Shown one piece after another: positions 44,476-53,596 of a stretch of DNA of 64,000 bases. Every line of letters starts with the position of its first letter. The stretch's first letter is position 1. A program made the translations under genes and the position numbers. Source of the DNA: Dokdonella_A sp049583635 (GTDB lineage Bacteria > Pseudomonadota > Gammaproteobacteria > Xanthomonadales > Rhodanobacteraceae); NCBI GenBank assembly GCA_049583635.1, contig JBAUWF010000034.1:1-64000 (forward strand), given 5' to 3'. Below the pieces are notes generated by a model. It saw nothing but the letters and a program-made list of their open reading frames with translations. It had not been told where the DNA came from and ran no database searches.

Positions 44476-45728
44476 TCTGCGCGCGCGCCCGCGCGAGCCG
44501 CATCATCGCGGCCATATGCATGTTTGTTTCTGTCGGCGCGTCGGTTGCGGTTGCGCAGCCGCGTGCGCCGGGTGACCACCTCGATATCGGTCTGCTCACC
44601 GTCGGCCCGGGTACGGTCTACTGGGAGCGCTTCGGTCACAACGCGATCGTCGTGCACGATCGCGACAGCGGCGAGAGCATCGCCTACAACTACGGCATCT
44701 TCGACTTCGACGAAAGCAATTTCCTGCTCAATTTCGCGCGCGGGCGCATGCGCTACCGAATCGCCGCCGACCCGCTTGCCGAAGATATCGCGTTTTACCG
44801 GAGCGAAGGTCGGCGCATCACGCTGCAGATGCTCGCATTCACACCGGCCGAGCGCATCGAATTGCGCGATTATCTTCGCTGGAACGCGCGGCCAGAAAAC
44901 GCGTATTACCGCTACGATTACTTCACCGCCAACTGCTCGACACGGGTGCGCGACGCGCTCGATCGCGCGCTCGGCGGTGCCATCCGGCGCCAGACCGAAG
45001 GCCGGCCGACCGCGGCGACCTATCGCTCCGACGCGCTGCGCCTGATGACCGCCGAACCGTTGCTGATGCTGGTCATCGATCTGGGGCTGGGGCCTTTCGC
45101 CGATCGGCACCTCGATCAATGGCAGGAGGGTTTCGTGCCGGCGGTGTTCGCGAAGGACATCAGGCATGTCGACGCGACCGGCGCGACCGACACTCCGCTG
45201 GTCGTGACGCAAACGCTCCTCGCTGCGGGCAACGTCGCGCTGCCACCGGCAAAGCCGCCGCATCTTGCCTGGCCGTTGCTGATACTCGGCATCGCGACGG
45301 GCTTTCTGCTGCTGGCACTCGGCCGCACGCGCAACCACCGCTCCGCACGCGCGGGCTTTGCCGTGATCGCGATTCCGATCACCCTGTTTTGCGGGATTGG
45401 CGGGTTGGTCCTTCTGACCCTTTGGGGTCTGACCGATCACGTGGCCGCATGGCGCAACGAGAATCTGCTGCTGCTCGACCCACTGTGTCTCGCCCTGCTG
45501 CCGACGCTTTTCGCATCGCGGCGCAGGTCGTGGCAACCCACGCACCGCGCGCGCTGGCTGAGTTGGACGATCGCCGCAATCGCGGTATTCGCGCTGCTGT
45601 CGAAACTGCTACCCTGGTTCGTTCAGGCCAACTTGCACTGGGTCGGGTTGTTTCTTCCAATTCACCTGGCGCTGGCGCTGGCGTTGGTGCTGAAAGCTCC
45701 TGCGCCGCACCTCCGCGCGACCGCGTGA
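44472..45728 (+). CDS. DUF4105 (Lnb-type) periplasmic/membrane protein
   Basis: A 418-residue protein. After a signal peptide (1-28) comes a periplasmic DUF4105 domain (about 30-235) with the family marks FGHNAIVVHD (His56), NYGIFDFD and TANCSTRVRDALD (Cys155). Five hydrophobic segments follow from about 265 to 415, so the domain sits outside the inner membrane. The domain is named after Lnb, a lipoprotein N-acyltransferase of Bacteroides. The GTG start overlaps the corC stop. Many proteobacteria carry lnt at this place, so a lipoprotein-acylation role is an attractive inference, not shown. Confidence 0.85.
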   Translation: MICARARASRIIAAICMFVSVGASVAVAQPRAPGDHLDIGLLTVGPGTVYWERFGHNAIVVHDRDSGESIAYNYGIFDFDESNFLLNFARGRMRYRIAADPLAEDIAFYRSEGRRITLQMLAFTPAERIELRDYLRWNARPENAYYRYDYFTANCSTRVRDALDRALGGAIRRQTEGRPTAATYRSDALRLMTAEPLLMLVIDLGLGPFADRHLDQWQEGFVPAVFAKDIRHVDATGATDTPLVVTQTLLAAGNVALPPAKPPHLAWPLLILGIATGFLLLALGRTRNHRSARAGFAVIAIPITLFCGIGGLVLLTLWGLTDHVAAWRNENLLLLDPLCLALLPTLFASRRRSWQPTHRARWLSWTIAAIAVFALLSKLLPWFVQANLHWVGLFLPIHLALALALVLKAPAPHLRATA

Positions 45729-45761
45729 ATCCGGCACAGGGGGTTGTTTCGCGGAGCTGAC

Positions 45762-46994
45762 GTGCGACGACTACGATTCATCGTTCTCCCGGCGCTGGCG
45801 TTGGCGCTGATCGCGATCGCGGTCGGCATCCTGGTTGCTCGCGCACCGCGTCGCACGCAAGCCATGCGAACCACAACCAACACCCAGGCGATTGCCGCGA
45901 CGACGGGCAAAACCGTCCGCGCCAGCCGCGAGAGCGCAAAAGCCGTGCATGCGAAACACCGGACGCCGGCGCCGACCATGTTCACGATAGTGAACGCTCC
46001 CGATCGCAGTGCGCGACTGTGGCTCGCTCGCGCCGACCAGGTCAGCGCGAGGAAACGCACCAGACAATTCGGCCCGGAGGTCGCGGCGCTGCTTGATCAA
46101 TCCGCGGCCGATGCCTGGAATGCGCTGCGAAAGCGCGCGAGCGACGGCGACGAGAAAGCCGCACTCGCAGCGATGTTGTTGCTGAACGAGTGCAAAGCGC
46201 TCGCGGGGAAACCGCCCGAGGCGAGATCACCCCATCGCTCGACGACCGACCCCTTCGATGCCGCCATGCTGCCGGCCGGCTGGATACGCTTTCTGCACGG
46301 GATCGACACCGCGCAGCAGTCGCAGCGCGAGGCGCGGACTGCCAGTTGCGCCGATATCGGCGGCGTATGGGATTTCGCGCTGATGGCTTTGGATCGCTTC
46401 GTTGACCCACACGATCCGCAGGCCCAGCTCGATGAAATCGAAAGCGAACCCGATGATGCCGAAACGATTCCCGCTCTGCGTCGCCTCGCAAACCAGCTCG
46501 ATACCGACGCGGCCCGTAGTGCACTGGGCGAGCAGCTGCTGGAATCACGCGACCCGCAGGATCAGGACGAGGGACGCGAGTTGCTGGAGAAAATGGCCGC
46601 AAACAATCCCACTGTTGTAGGTTTCCTCGCCAACTGCTTTCGCAACGGCTGCGGCGCCTATCGCGGCAATCCCGATGCGGCACCAACCTGGGTCGAACGG
46701 GCGGCCGGGCTTGGGTTTCCATGGGCGCTGCAAACATGTATCACGGATTTGCAGACGGCCGAACAACCGGGCGAAGCATGGGCATGGGCGCTGTACCGGC
46801 TCGAACTCGCGCGTGCCGGCTGCACCATTTTCAATCGGCCCGACATGATCACCGTGGCCAACGCGGCCCAATGCGTATTTCAAATCCAGGCGACTTTGAG
46901 CGTCGCTCAGCAAGCGCAGGCGCGTGCCACACTCGCCGCGATTGAAAGATCCTGGCTGGCACCGGCGATGGCCGCGCTCGACTGCGATCCGTAA
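45762..46994 (+). CDS. membrane-anchored protein of unknown function
   Basis: A 410-residue protein I do not recognise. An N-terminal transmembrane helix (about 6-28) anchors it, followed by an Ala/Thr/Lys-rich linker and an alpha-helical domain with ADAWNALRKRASDGDEKAAL and WVERAAGLGFPWALQTC, which look like Sel1/TPR helices. The start is a GTG five bases after GGAG. It may be co-transcribed with the DUF4105 gene 33 bases upstream. Confidence 0.78.
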   Translation: MRRLRFIVLPALALALIAIAVGILVARAPRRTQAMRTTTNTQAIAATTGKTVRASRESAKAVHAKHRTPAPTMFTIVNAPDRSARLWLARADQVSARKRTRQFGPEVAALLDQSAADAWNALRKRASDGDEKAALAAMLLLNECKALAGKPPEARSPHRSTTDPFDAAMLPAGWIRFLHGIDTAQQSQREARTASCADIGGVWDFALMALDRFVDPHDPQAQLDEIESEPDDAETIPALRRLANQLDTDAARSALGEQLLESRDPQDQDEGRELLEKMAANNPTVVGFLANCFRNGCGAYRGNPDAAPTWVERAAGLGFPWALQTCITDLQTAEQPGEAWAWALYRLELARAGCTIFNRPDMITVANAAQCVFQIQATLSVAQQAQARATLAAIERSWLAPAMAALDCDP

Positions 46995-47040
46995 CGTGCC
47001 CTGATTGCCCTCGCCCGCGTCGTCGCGGCATGATGGAGGG

Positions 47041-48057
47041 ATGGATACAACGCTACCGCTACCCACTGATCCAACCTGCACCGATCCGATGGTGGTGAAC
47101 TGCGTCGTGTACGCACCCGATGGCCAACGCCAGCGCACGATTTCGATCGACGAAATCAGCGAAGTGCTGAAACAGCCCGGGCAGTTCGTGTGGGTCGGTT
47201 TGCACGAACCGGACGAGCCGCTGCTCGAGCAACTGCAACAGGAATTCGGACTGCATGATCTCGCGATCGAGGATGCGCACAACGCGCACCAACGCCCGAA
47301 GATCGACGTGTACGGTGATTCGCTGTTCGTCGTGGTACAAACCGCGCAGGTCGTGCGCAGCAAGATCGCGTTCGGAGAGACCCATGTGTTTCTCGGCCGC
47401 AATTATCTATTGAGCGTGCGCCACGGCGCGTCGCTCAGTTACGCGCCGGCACGCCAGGTGTGCGAGCAGAATCCCGAACTGCTCGCGTTCGGGCCGAGCT
47501 ATGGCCTGTATGCCGTACTCGACTTCGTGGTCGACAATTTTTTCCCGATCGTGCGCACCTTCCGCGAGGAACTTCAGGAACTCGAGGAAGATGTCTTCGA
47601 AGAAACATTCAGCCGCGAGACGATCCGGCGTCTTTACGACCTCAAGAAGGAACTGGTCACGCTGCGTCTCGCCGTCGCCCCGTTGCAGGACATCGTCAAC
47701 CAGCTCACACGGCTTTATCCGGGACTGATTCGCGACGAGGTGCGACCTTATTTCCGCGACGTCTCGGACCATGCCGCGCGCATCAACGAATCCACCGACA
47801 CCATGCGCGAAATGCTGACCGCGGCGTTGAGCGTCAACCTCGCGCTGGTTACTGTAGCGCAAGGCGAAATCGTCAAGCGCCTCGCGGGCTGGGCGGGACT
47901 GCTCGCCGTACCAACCCTGCTCACGAGCTGGTACGGCATGAACTTCCGGTACATGCCGGAACTGTCGCAACCCTGGGCGTATCCGGCGATGATGGCGGTA
48001 ACCCTCGCCGTATGTGGCGCGGTGTACTGGGTCTTGCGAAAAGCCAAGTGGCTTTAG
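47041..48057 (+). CDS. corA: magnesium/cobalt transporter CorA
   Basis: A 338-residue CorA-type channel. The cytoplasmic funnel comes first, then a long helix (TIRRLYDLKKELVTLRLAV) and two C-terminal membrane helices. The selectivity motif YGMNF is at the end of the first, and the MPEL loop follows. GGAGGG lies very close to the ATG, so the true start might be the next Met (47089). Confidence 0.95.
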   Translation: MDTTLPLPTDPTCTDPMVVNCVVYAPDGQRQRTISIDEISEVLKQPGQFVWVGLHEPDEPLLEQLQQEFGLHDLAIEDAHNAHQRPKIDVYGDSLFVVVQTAQVVRSKIAFGETHVFLGRNYLLSVRHGASLSYAPARQVCEQNPELLAFGPSYGLYAVLDFVVDNFFPIVRTFREELQELEEDVFEETFSRETIRRLYDLKKELVTLRLAVAPLQDIVNQLTRLYPGLIRDEVRPYFRDVSDHAARINESTDTMREMLTAALSVNLALVTVAQGEIVKRLAGWAGLLAVPTLLTSWYGMNFRYMPELSQPWAYPAMMAVTLAVCGAVYWVLRKAKWL

Positions 48058-48084
48058 CGACGCCCTGATCCGTGCGCAGGCGGC

Positions 48085-48120
48085 ACCGGCTCCTTTTGCG
48101 CAGAGACAAGCCGGTCCTTT
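48085..48120 (+). terminator. candidate corA terminator
   Basis: ACCGGCT and AGCCGGT pair over seven bases with a 17-base loop, followed by CCTTTTCG. It lies 28 bases after the corA stop. Confidence 0.4.
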
Positions 48121-48170
48121 TCGTCGATCGCAAATGCGCGGGTTGACCAGCATCCCGGCGCCCGTGGTTC

Positions 48171-48821
48171 TCAGGGCAGGTCGAAGCCGTTGTCGAAGAT
48201 ACGATCGCCGGTCGGCGGCGTGAAATCGCCGGCAAGGTCGAGCGCGATATCGTTGTTGCTTCCCGCGATCTGATTGTCGATGGCGCCACCATAGCCGCCG
48301 CAATCGTTGGCGGCGACGGGCGGAATCTCGAAGCCGCTGTCGCCGAGCACGAGATCGGCGGCCGAACCGTTGCCGGCAAGATCGAGCAAGATCGGCCCGA
48401 ATGTGCAATTGCCGAGAGGAATCGGTATCCCGCTGATCTGCAGCGAGAGCACGTCAAGCTGAAGGTCGGTCTCGGTCAACCCCGCATCGCCACCGGCCTC
48501 GACCATGCCCGCGGACGTGTTGAGCTGACTCACAACGTAGGTGACGATCGCTGTACCGAGTGTCGTATCGAAACTCAAGGTCGACTGCGGAAACACGAAC
48601 GCGCCGGGCGCGATGAGCCCGCTGACCGGGTCGTATGCCGACCCTGCAAACACACCACCGTCGGGCAGCGGGCTGATCGTGCCGTTCAGCGACAGCGATC
48701 CGGTAACCGGAAAATCCGTCGCCGCAGCCGGCAGCGCAACGCAGGCGAACGCCCAGGCAAACGCTGCGCGCCAAGTCCACCGGCACCGTACAACGCGAGA
48801 GGGCGTTGCACAGGTGCGCAT
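48171..48821 (-). CDS. secreted protein with C-terminal IFxNGFD motif
   Basis: A 216-residue protein with a signal peptide (AAFAWAFACVALPAAATD). The mature chain is small-residue rich and beta-like (GSLSLNGTISPLPDGGVFAG, then QLDVLSLQISGIPIPLGNC) without a family I recognise. It ends in GDRIFDNGFDLP. In-frame ATGs further upstream (48887, 48968) are possible, but 48821 begins a clean signal peptide. It is convergent with corA and follows the S9 peptidase by 62 bases. Confidence 0.78.
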   Translation of the reverse strand: MRTCATPSRVVRCRWTWRAAFAWAFACVALPAAATDFPVTGSLSLNGTISPLPDGGVFAGSAYDPVSGLIAPGAFVFPQSTLSFDTTLGTAIVTYVVSQLNTSAGMVEAGGDAGLTETDLQLDVLSLQISGIPIPLGNCTFGPILLDLAGNGSAADLVLGDSGFEIPPVAANDCGGYGGAIDNQIAGSNNDIALDLAGDFTPPTGDRIFDNGFDLP

Positions 48822-48883
48822 GGGATCGGTCCGCCGACCCCTGTTTCCGCGACCTTGAAGCGCGGCGGATCCTGCAAACGCAT

Positions 48884-50968
48884 TCATGACCCGGACACCT
48901 TGTTCGCAGGTTGTTGCATTGGCGCCGCAGTCCAGCGCTTCAGCCATGCATTCACGGTGTCGTGCCACTCGACGCTGTTGTGTGGTTTGGATACCCAGTG
49001 ACTCTCATCCGGAAAGGTGAGGAATTCGCTCGGAATGCCACGCCGCTGCAACGCGGTGAACGCACCCAGCCCTTGTTCCAGCGGGATACGAAAGTCGTTT
49101 GCGCTGTGCACGATGAGCATCGGCGCGCGCCAGTCCTTGACGTGATTGATCGGATTGAACGTCTCGTAGCTCTGCGGGTGCTCCCATTCGGTACCGCCGT
49201 GCTCCCACTCGTCGAACCACAGCTCCTCGGTCGCGAAAGCCATCATGCGACTGTCGAACACGCCGTCGTGATCGACCATGCATTTCCACGGCTGATTCCA
49301 CACTCCGGCCATCCAGTACACCATGTAGCCGCCATAGCTCGCGCCGAGCGCGCACGCGTTGCCGCCATCGAGCCACGAATAATTCTTGAGTGCTGCCGCC
49401 CAGCCTTTCTTGAGATCTTCAAGCGGCCGATCGCCCCAGTGCCGCGAGATCGCATCGGTGAACGCCTGCCCGTAGCCGGTCGATCCATGGAAATTGATCG
49501 CGACCACACCGAAGCCCTGCCCTGCATAGGTTTCGGGATTCCAGCGATAGTGGAAATCGTTGGTCCAGGCACCCTGCGGGCCGCCATGGATCAGGAAAGC
49601 AACGGGATATTTCCTGCCTTCCACATAACCGGCCGGCTTCATCACGTAACCTTGCACGGATTCGTCGTTCCAGCCCTTGAAGGTGAAGAACTCGTAGTCA
49701 CCGAACTCGATATTGGCGAGACGGTCGGCATTGAAGTGCGTGATTTGCACGAAATCCTTGCCGCGCACGTCCGCGCGATAAAGGTCGGTCGGGTGCTTGA
49801 AGTCCTGGCGCGCGATCACCAGCGCATGGGCGCCGACATCAAAGCCCTTGACGCTGCCGCCGCCAACCAGAAGCGTGGGCTTGCCGCTTGCGATATCGAT
49901 GCCGAACAGCGCATGTTCGCCCGCATTGTCGGTTGCCGTGTAAAGCGTCTTGCCATCCATCGACAGCTTGAGCGGACCGGCCGAGCGATCCCAGTCGGGA
50001 TCGATTTCGTGGTGCTCGCCGCTGGCGAGATCGAGCGCCATGATACCGAAGCGATCCGCCTCGAAACCAGGACGTTTCATCGCGAGGTAATAAAGCGTCC
50101 TGCCGTCGGCGGACGGCAGCGGATAGCCGTCCCACGCCTGATTTCCAGCCGTGAGGTTTTTCGGCGCCGCGGACCCATCCGACGGCACGCTGTAGACATC
50201 GAAGTTGGTCGACCACGGTTCGGTCTTTCCGGCAATGCGCACGTCGAAATAGACACTGTTGCCATCAGGCGAAAATGCGTATTCGCTGTCGTCGCCGAAG
50301 GGCTTGGACGGAACATCCCCATCGATTCCCCGCGTCAGTCGCTTGGGTTCGGCGGCCAGCGTGCCGTCAGCGCCAATCGCGGCAATGAACAATTGCGACC
50401 GACGGCCGTCGGCCCACTTGTCCCAGTGGCGCACGAAAAGCGAGTGATAAAGCCTGCCGGTCGCCTTGTCATTCTTGCGTGCATCGAGGCGTTTCCGGGT
50501 GCAGGCAAGGTCGGTGCAATCGGTGAACACATCGATCGACACCAGCACGTGTTTGCCATCCGGCGACAACTTGAAGTTGTTGATGTCGAGCGTGAACTGA
50601 CTGAGCTGCTGCGCAACAGCGCCGCGGGCGCCGATACGCCAGAGCTGGGTTACGCCATCCTTCGCTGCGAGAAAGTACAGCGCATTCCCGTCGACCGACC
50701 AGCGCGGGCTTGACGCATCCAGCGTCTTGTCGGTCAGACGCATGGATTGACCGCCGGCGACCGGAATCGTCCACAGGCCGTTCACGCCCTTGTTCGCCGC
50801 GTAGTCGGTCTCGCGCACCTGGAACACAATCTGTTGGCCATCGGGCGACAGGGCAGGGTCGCTGACCCGATCCATCATCACCAGGTCATTAACATCGAAC
50901 GGGTGCGGTGCTTCCGCCAACGCCGGCGCGACAAACATCAGCGCACAGATTGCGATCAATGGCTTCAT
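48884..50968 (-). CDS. S9 prolyl oligopeptidase-family peptidase
   Basis: A 694-residue exported serine peptidase. A signal peptide (1-19) is followed by a WD40-like beta propeller built on SPDG repeats, then an alpha/beta hydrolase domain with Ser in GASYGGYM, Asp in SANDFRIP and His in DESHWV. This is the dipeptidyl/acylaminoacyl peptidase layout, active in the periplasm on short peptides. A POT peptide transporter is encoded nearby (51971). Confidence 0.93.
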   Translation of the reverse strand: MKPLIAICALMFVAPALAEAPHPFDVNDLVMMDRVSDPALSPDGQQIVFQVRETDYAANKGVNGLWTIPVAGGQSMRLTDKTLDASSPRWSVDGNALYFLAAKDGVTQLWRIGARGAVAQQLSQFTLDINNFKLSPDGKHVLVSIDVFTDCTDLACTRKRLDARKNDKATGRLYHSLFVRHWDKWADGRRSQLFIAAIGADGTLAAEPKRLTRGIDGDVPSKPFGDDSEYAFSPDGNSVYFDVRIAGKTEPWSTNFDVYSVPSDGSAAPKNLTAGNQAWDGYPLPSADGRTLYYLAMKRPGFEADRFGIMALDLASGEHHEIDPDWDRSAGPLKLSMDGKTLYTATDNAGEHALFGIDIASGKPTLLVGGGSVKGFDVGAHALVIARQDFKHPTDLYRADVRGKDFVQITHFNADRLANIEFGDYEFFTFKGWNDESVQGYVMKPAGYVEGRKYPVAFLIHGGPQGAWTNDFHYRWNPETYAGQGFGVVAINFHGSTGYGQAFTDAISRHWGDRPLEDLKKGWAAALKNYSWLDGGNACALGASYGGYMVYWMAGVWNQPWKCMVDHDGVFDSRMMAFATEELWFDEWEHGGTEWEHPQSYETFNPINHVKDWRAPMLIVHSANDFRIPLEQGLGAFTALQRRGIPSEFLTFPDESHWVSKPHNSVEWHDTVNAWLKRWTAAPMQQPANKVSGS

Positions 50969-51116
50969 CGAGGTGTCCCGGTGCTCAAAGCGTTGATGGT
51001 ACGGCCTGACCGGGATTCGACCAAGCGATCCGGTCGCCATGGGTCCGAGGCAGCGGCACATGCCGCCCGAACTGTCCGCTTGGTGAACACGAAACCGGAA
51101 TAGTGGCACCTGCGCT

Positions 51117-51132
51117 TGTTTACGTGTAAACA
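51117..51132. promoter_or_regulatory. palindromic operator TGTTTAC-N2-GTAAACA
   Basis: Perfect 7-base arms around GT, 39 bases before the ATG of the SH3 protein. A weak -35/-10 pair (TTGTTT, TATCGT) overlaps it. The shape is that of a dimeric repressor site, perhaps LacI or TetR type; the regulator is not identified. Confidence 0.55.
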
Positions 51133-51171
51133 GACGCTATCGTGTGTCAATGCGAAAAAGGAGCACAGGCC

Positions 51172-51879
51172 ATGAAGCGTTTGATGAAAACGGCTATGTC
51201 GAAGATGGCAGTCGCGGGAGCATTGCTTTTGCTTCCCTTCGTTGCACAGGCTTATGAGGGCTTTGTCACCGCGGACGTCAATCTGCGCGCAGGTCCCGAT
51301 GTCGACTATCCGCCCATTACCGTTCTTGCGGTCGGCACACCGGTATCAGTGCAGGGGTGCGTCGATGGCTGGGCCTGGTGCGACGTGATCGCAGGGCCGG
51401 ATCGCGGTTGGGTTGCAGGCGCCTATCTGCAGCAAGAGTACGATGGTCGGCGCGTATACATCGATGACTACGGCGCACGCATCGGCATCCCGATCATCTC
51501 GTTCGCACTCGGCACCTACTGGGGTAGCCATTATCGCAACCGCCCGTGGTATCGGAATCGCTCACACTGGGAACATCACCACTACTCGCACCGGAGGCCC
51601 GCGCGCCGCTCGTACGAGCGTCACAACTATCGCGCGCCCCGCAACTATCGCGGAACCGCGCATGGCCCGACGCACCACAATTCGCGCAACGGCGGAAACT
51701 ATGGGCATCGTGCTGCGCACGCAAACCCCAGGGCCGGATACAGAGCACCCGTTGCCGGGCACGGGAACGCCCATGCAGGCCCGCGCGGATCGAGCCATCA
51801 GCGTGGAAATGAGCGCAGCAAATCGCGGCATCACGAATCTCGCGACCAGCACGACCATCACGACCGAAATCATCACTGA
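51172..51879 (+). CDS. secreted SH3-domain protein with His-rich tail
   Basis: A 235-residue exported protein. The signal peptide ends after AQA (27). A bacterial SH3 domain (about 28-92) shows VTADVNLRAGPDVDYPPITVL and GWAWCDV...RGWVAGAYL. The last 110 residues are basic and very rich in His (about 22), Arg and Asn, probably disordered and able to bind metal or nucleic acid/cell wall. AAGGAG stands upstream. A strong terminator follows. Regulation is suggested by the palindrome in the promoter region. Confidence 0.87.
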   Translation: MKRLMKTAMSKMAVAGALLLLPFVAQAYEGFVTADVNLRAGPDVDYPPITVLAVGTPVSVQGCVDGWAWCDVIAGPDRGWVAGAYLQQEYDGRRVYIDDYGARIGIPIISFALGTYWGSHYRNRPWYRNRSHWEHHHYSHRRPARRSYERHNYRAPRNYRGTAHGPTHHNSRNGGNYGHRAAHANPRAGYRAPVAGHGNAHAGPRGSSHQRGNERSKSRHHESRDQHDHHDRNHH

Positions 51880-51901
51880 ACTGAAGACTCCATCTTGAAG
51901 T

Positions 51902-51935
51902 AAAGTGCCCCGGCATGGTCCGGGGCACTTTTGTT
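51902..51935 (+). terminator. strong intrinsic terminator
   Basis: AAAGTGCCCCGG and CCGGGGCACTTT form a perfect 12-base stem with a 6-base loop, followed by TGTTT. It ends the SH3 gene transcript. Confidence 0.92.
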
Positions 51936-51970
51936 TCGGGCGCCGCATTTCCCCGAACGAAAACAGACCG

Positions 51971-53572
51971 ATGTCGTCGATCGCTGCTGCGGTTCCCGCA
52001 AAGCCCCCCGCAAAGCCCGAAGAATTCCTCGGCCACCCGAAAGGTCTTTACGTCTGCTTTTTCACCGAGATGTGGGAGCGCTTCTCGTTTTACGGAATGA
52101 AGGCGCTGCTGCTGCTGTATCTGGTCAAGTACCACCTGTTTTCCGACGCCAACGGTTACAACCTGATCGGTGCCTACGGTGGGCTGGTCTATGCGATGCC
52201 GGTGATCGGCGGCCTGCTGGCCGACCGCTTTCTGGGCATGCGCAAGGCTGTCGTGTTCGGCGGCATCCTGCTCGTGCTCGGCCATCTGGGGATGGCGTTC
52301 GAGGGGCGTCACGCGACGCTGGCTGACGGCGTCGTGGTGCGTGACGCGCTGGCCCAGCAGGTGTTCTACTTTTCGCTGGCGCTGATCATCATGGGCGTCG
52401 GTTTCCTCAAGCCGAACATCTCGACCATCGTCGGACGCTTGTATCCGGAAAACGATCCACGCCGTGACTCGGGATTCACGATCTTCTACGCCGGCATCAA
52501 TGTCGGCGCCTTCATCGCACCACTGTTGTGCGGCTGGCTTGGCGAACGTTACGGCTGGAAGTACGGCTTCGGTGCCGCCGGCATCGGCATGCTGGCCGGA
52601 CTCGTGGTGTTCATGCGCGGGCAGAAATACCTGCATGGGCACGCCGAACCGCGCGATCCGGCCAGCCTGCGCGAGCGCATCGCCGGTCCGCTGTCGCGCG
52701 AGCACCTGATCTATCTCGGCTCGATCGGCGGCTTGTTGGTGATCTGGGGTCTGATCCAGCAGCACTCGCTGTTTCTCAAGATCATACCGGGCATGTTCGA
52801 GCCAAGCCCGGTGCTGCTGGCCATGCACCTGGTCATGATCTGCATGCTTGGCGGCATACTTTGGTTCATGTTCACGCGATGCACGAGGATCGAGCGCGAC
52901 CAGATGTTCGCGGTGCTCGCGTTTATCGTGTTCGGCCTGGTGTTCTTCGCGCTCTACGAGCAGACCTACGGATCGTGGGTGCTGTTCTCCGATCGCGTGA
53001 TGAATCGCGATGCGCTCGGCGTGACCTGGACTGCCGGACAGCTTACTTCGCTCGGCGCACTGTTCATTTTCGTGCTCGCACCGATCTTTTCATGGTTGTG
53101 GCCGCGACTGGAGCGACATGGACTCAATCCGGGCAAGCCGGTCAAGTCTGCATCCGGCTTGATCCTCGCGGGATTGTCCTTCGTCATCCTCGCATGGAGT
53201 GCACGCCATCCGCAGGCCGACGGGCTGACCGGCTTCTGGTGGTTCGTGTTCGCCTATTTCGTGCTCGAAGTCGGCGAAATGGTGCTGTCACCGATCGGTC
53301 TTTCCGCAGTGACCCAGTTGTCGGTGCCGCGCGTGGTCGGTCTCATGATGGGCGGCTGGTTTCTCGGCACCTCGTATGCGGAGGTGCTGGCCGCGGCGCT
53401 CGGAAAACTGTCCGCAATCCAGATGCCCACGAGCGGCATCCTCGACCTCGGCCACGCGCTGACGAAATACGACGGCCTGTTCGTCTATTCCGCGAAGATC
53501 GGCATCGTCTGCGGTCTCGTGGTGCTGTTGTTGTCGCCACTGATCAAGCGCCTGATGCACGGCGTGCGCTGA
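51971..53572 (+). CDS. POT/PTR2-family proton-coupled peptide transporter
   Basis: A 533-residue major-facilitator protein with about 14 helices. FFTEMWERFSFYGMKALL carries the ExxER proton-coupling motif, and FYAGINVGAFIAPLLCGW is the PTR2 signature. It imports di- and tripeptides with protons. I chose ATG 51971; the upstream frame lies in the terminator. The S9 peptidase nearby may feed it peptides. Confidence 0.95.
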   Translation: MSSIAAAVPAKPPAKPEEFLGHPKGLYVCFFTEMWERFSFYGMKALLLLYLVKYHLFSDANGYNLIGAYGGLVYAMPVIGGLLADRFLGMRKAVVFGGILLVLGHLGMAFEGRHATLADGVVVRDALAQQVFYFSLALIIMGVGFLKPNISTIVGRLYPENDPRRDSGFTIFYAGINVGAFIAPLLCGWLGERYGWKYGFGAAGIGMLAGLVVFMRGQKYLHGHAEPRDPASLRERIAGPLSREHLIYLGSIGGLLVIWGLIQQHSLFLKIIPGMFEPSPVLLAMHLVMICMLGGILWFMFTRCTRIERDQMFAVLAFIVFGLVFFALYEQTYGSWVLFSDRVMNRDALGVTWTAGQLTSLGALFIFVLAPIFSWLWPRLERHGLNPGKPVKSASGLILAGLSFVILAWSARHPQADGLTGFWWFVFAYFVLEVGEMVLSPIGLSAVTQLSVPRVVGLMMGGWFLGTSYAEVLAAALGKLSAIQMPTSGILDLGHALTKYDGLFVYSAKIGIVCGLVVLLLSPLIKRLMHGVR

Positions 53573-53581
53573 CCGCACGCC
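53561..53581. other. hairpin at the POT gene stop
   Basis: GGCGTGCG and CGCACGCC pair perfectly around CTGAC, which includes the stop. It lies between convergent genes and lacks a T-run. Confidence 0.35.
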
Positions 53582-53596
53582 GACGGCACGCTGGTT

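Noticed and set aside
51494..52828. A 444-codon minus-strand frame
   Set aside because: It crosses the strong terminator and is antisense to both the SH3 and POT genes.
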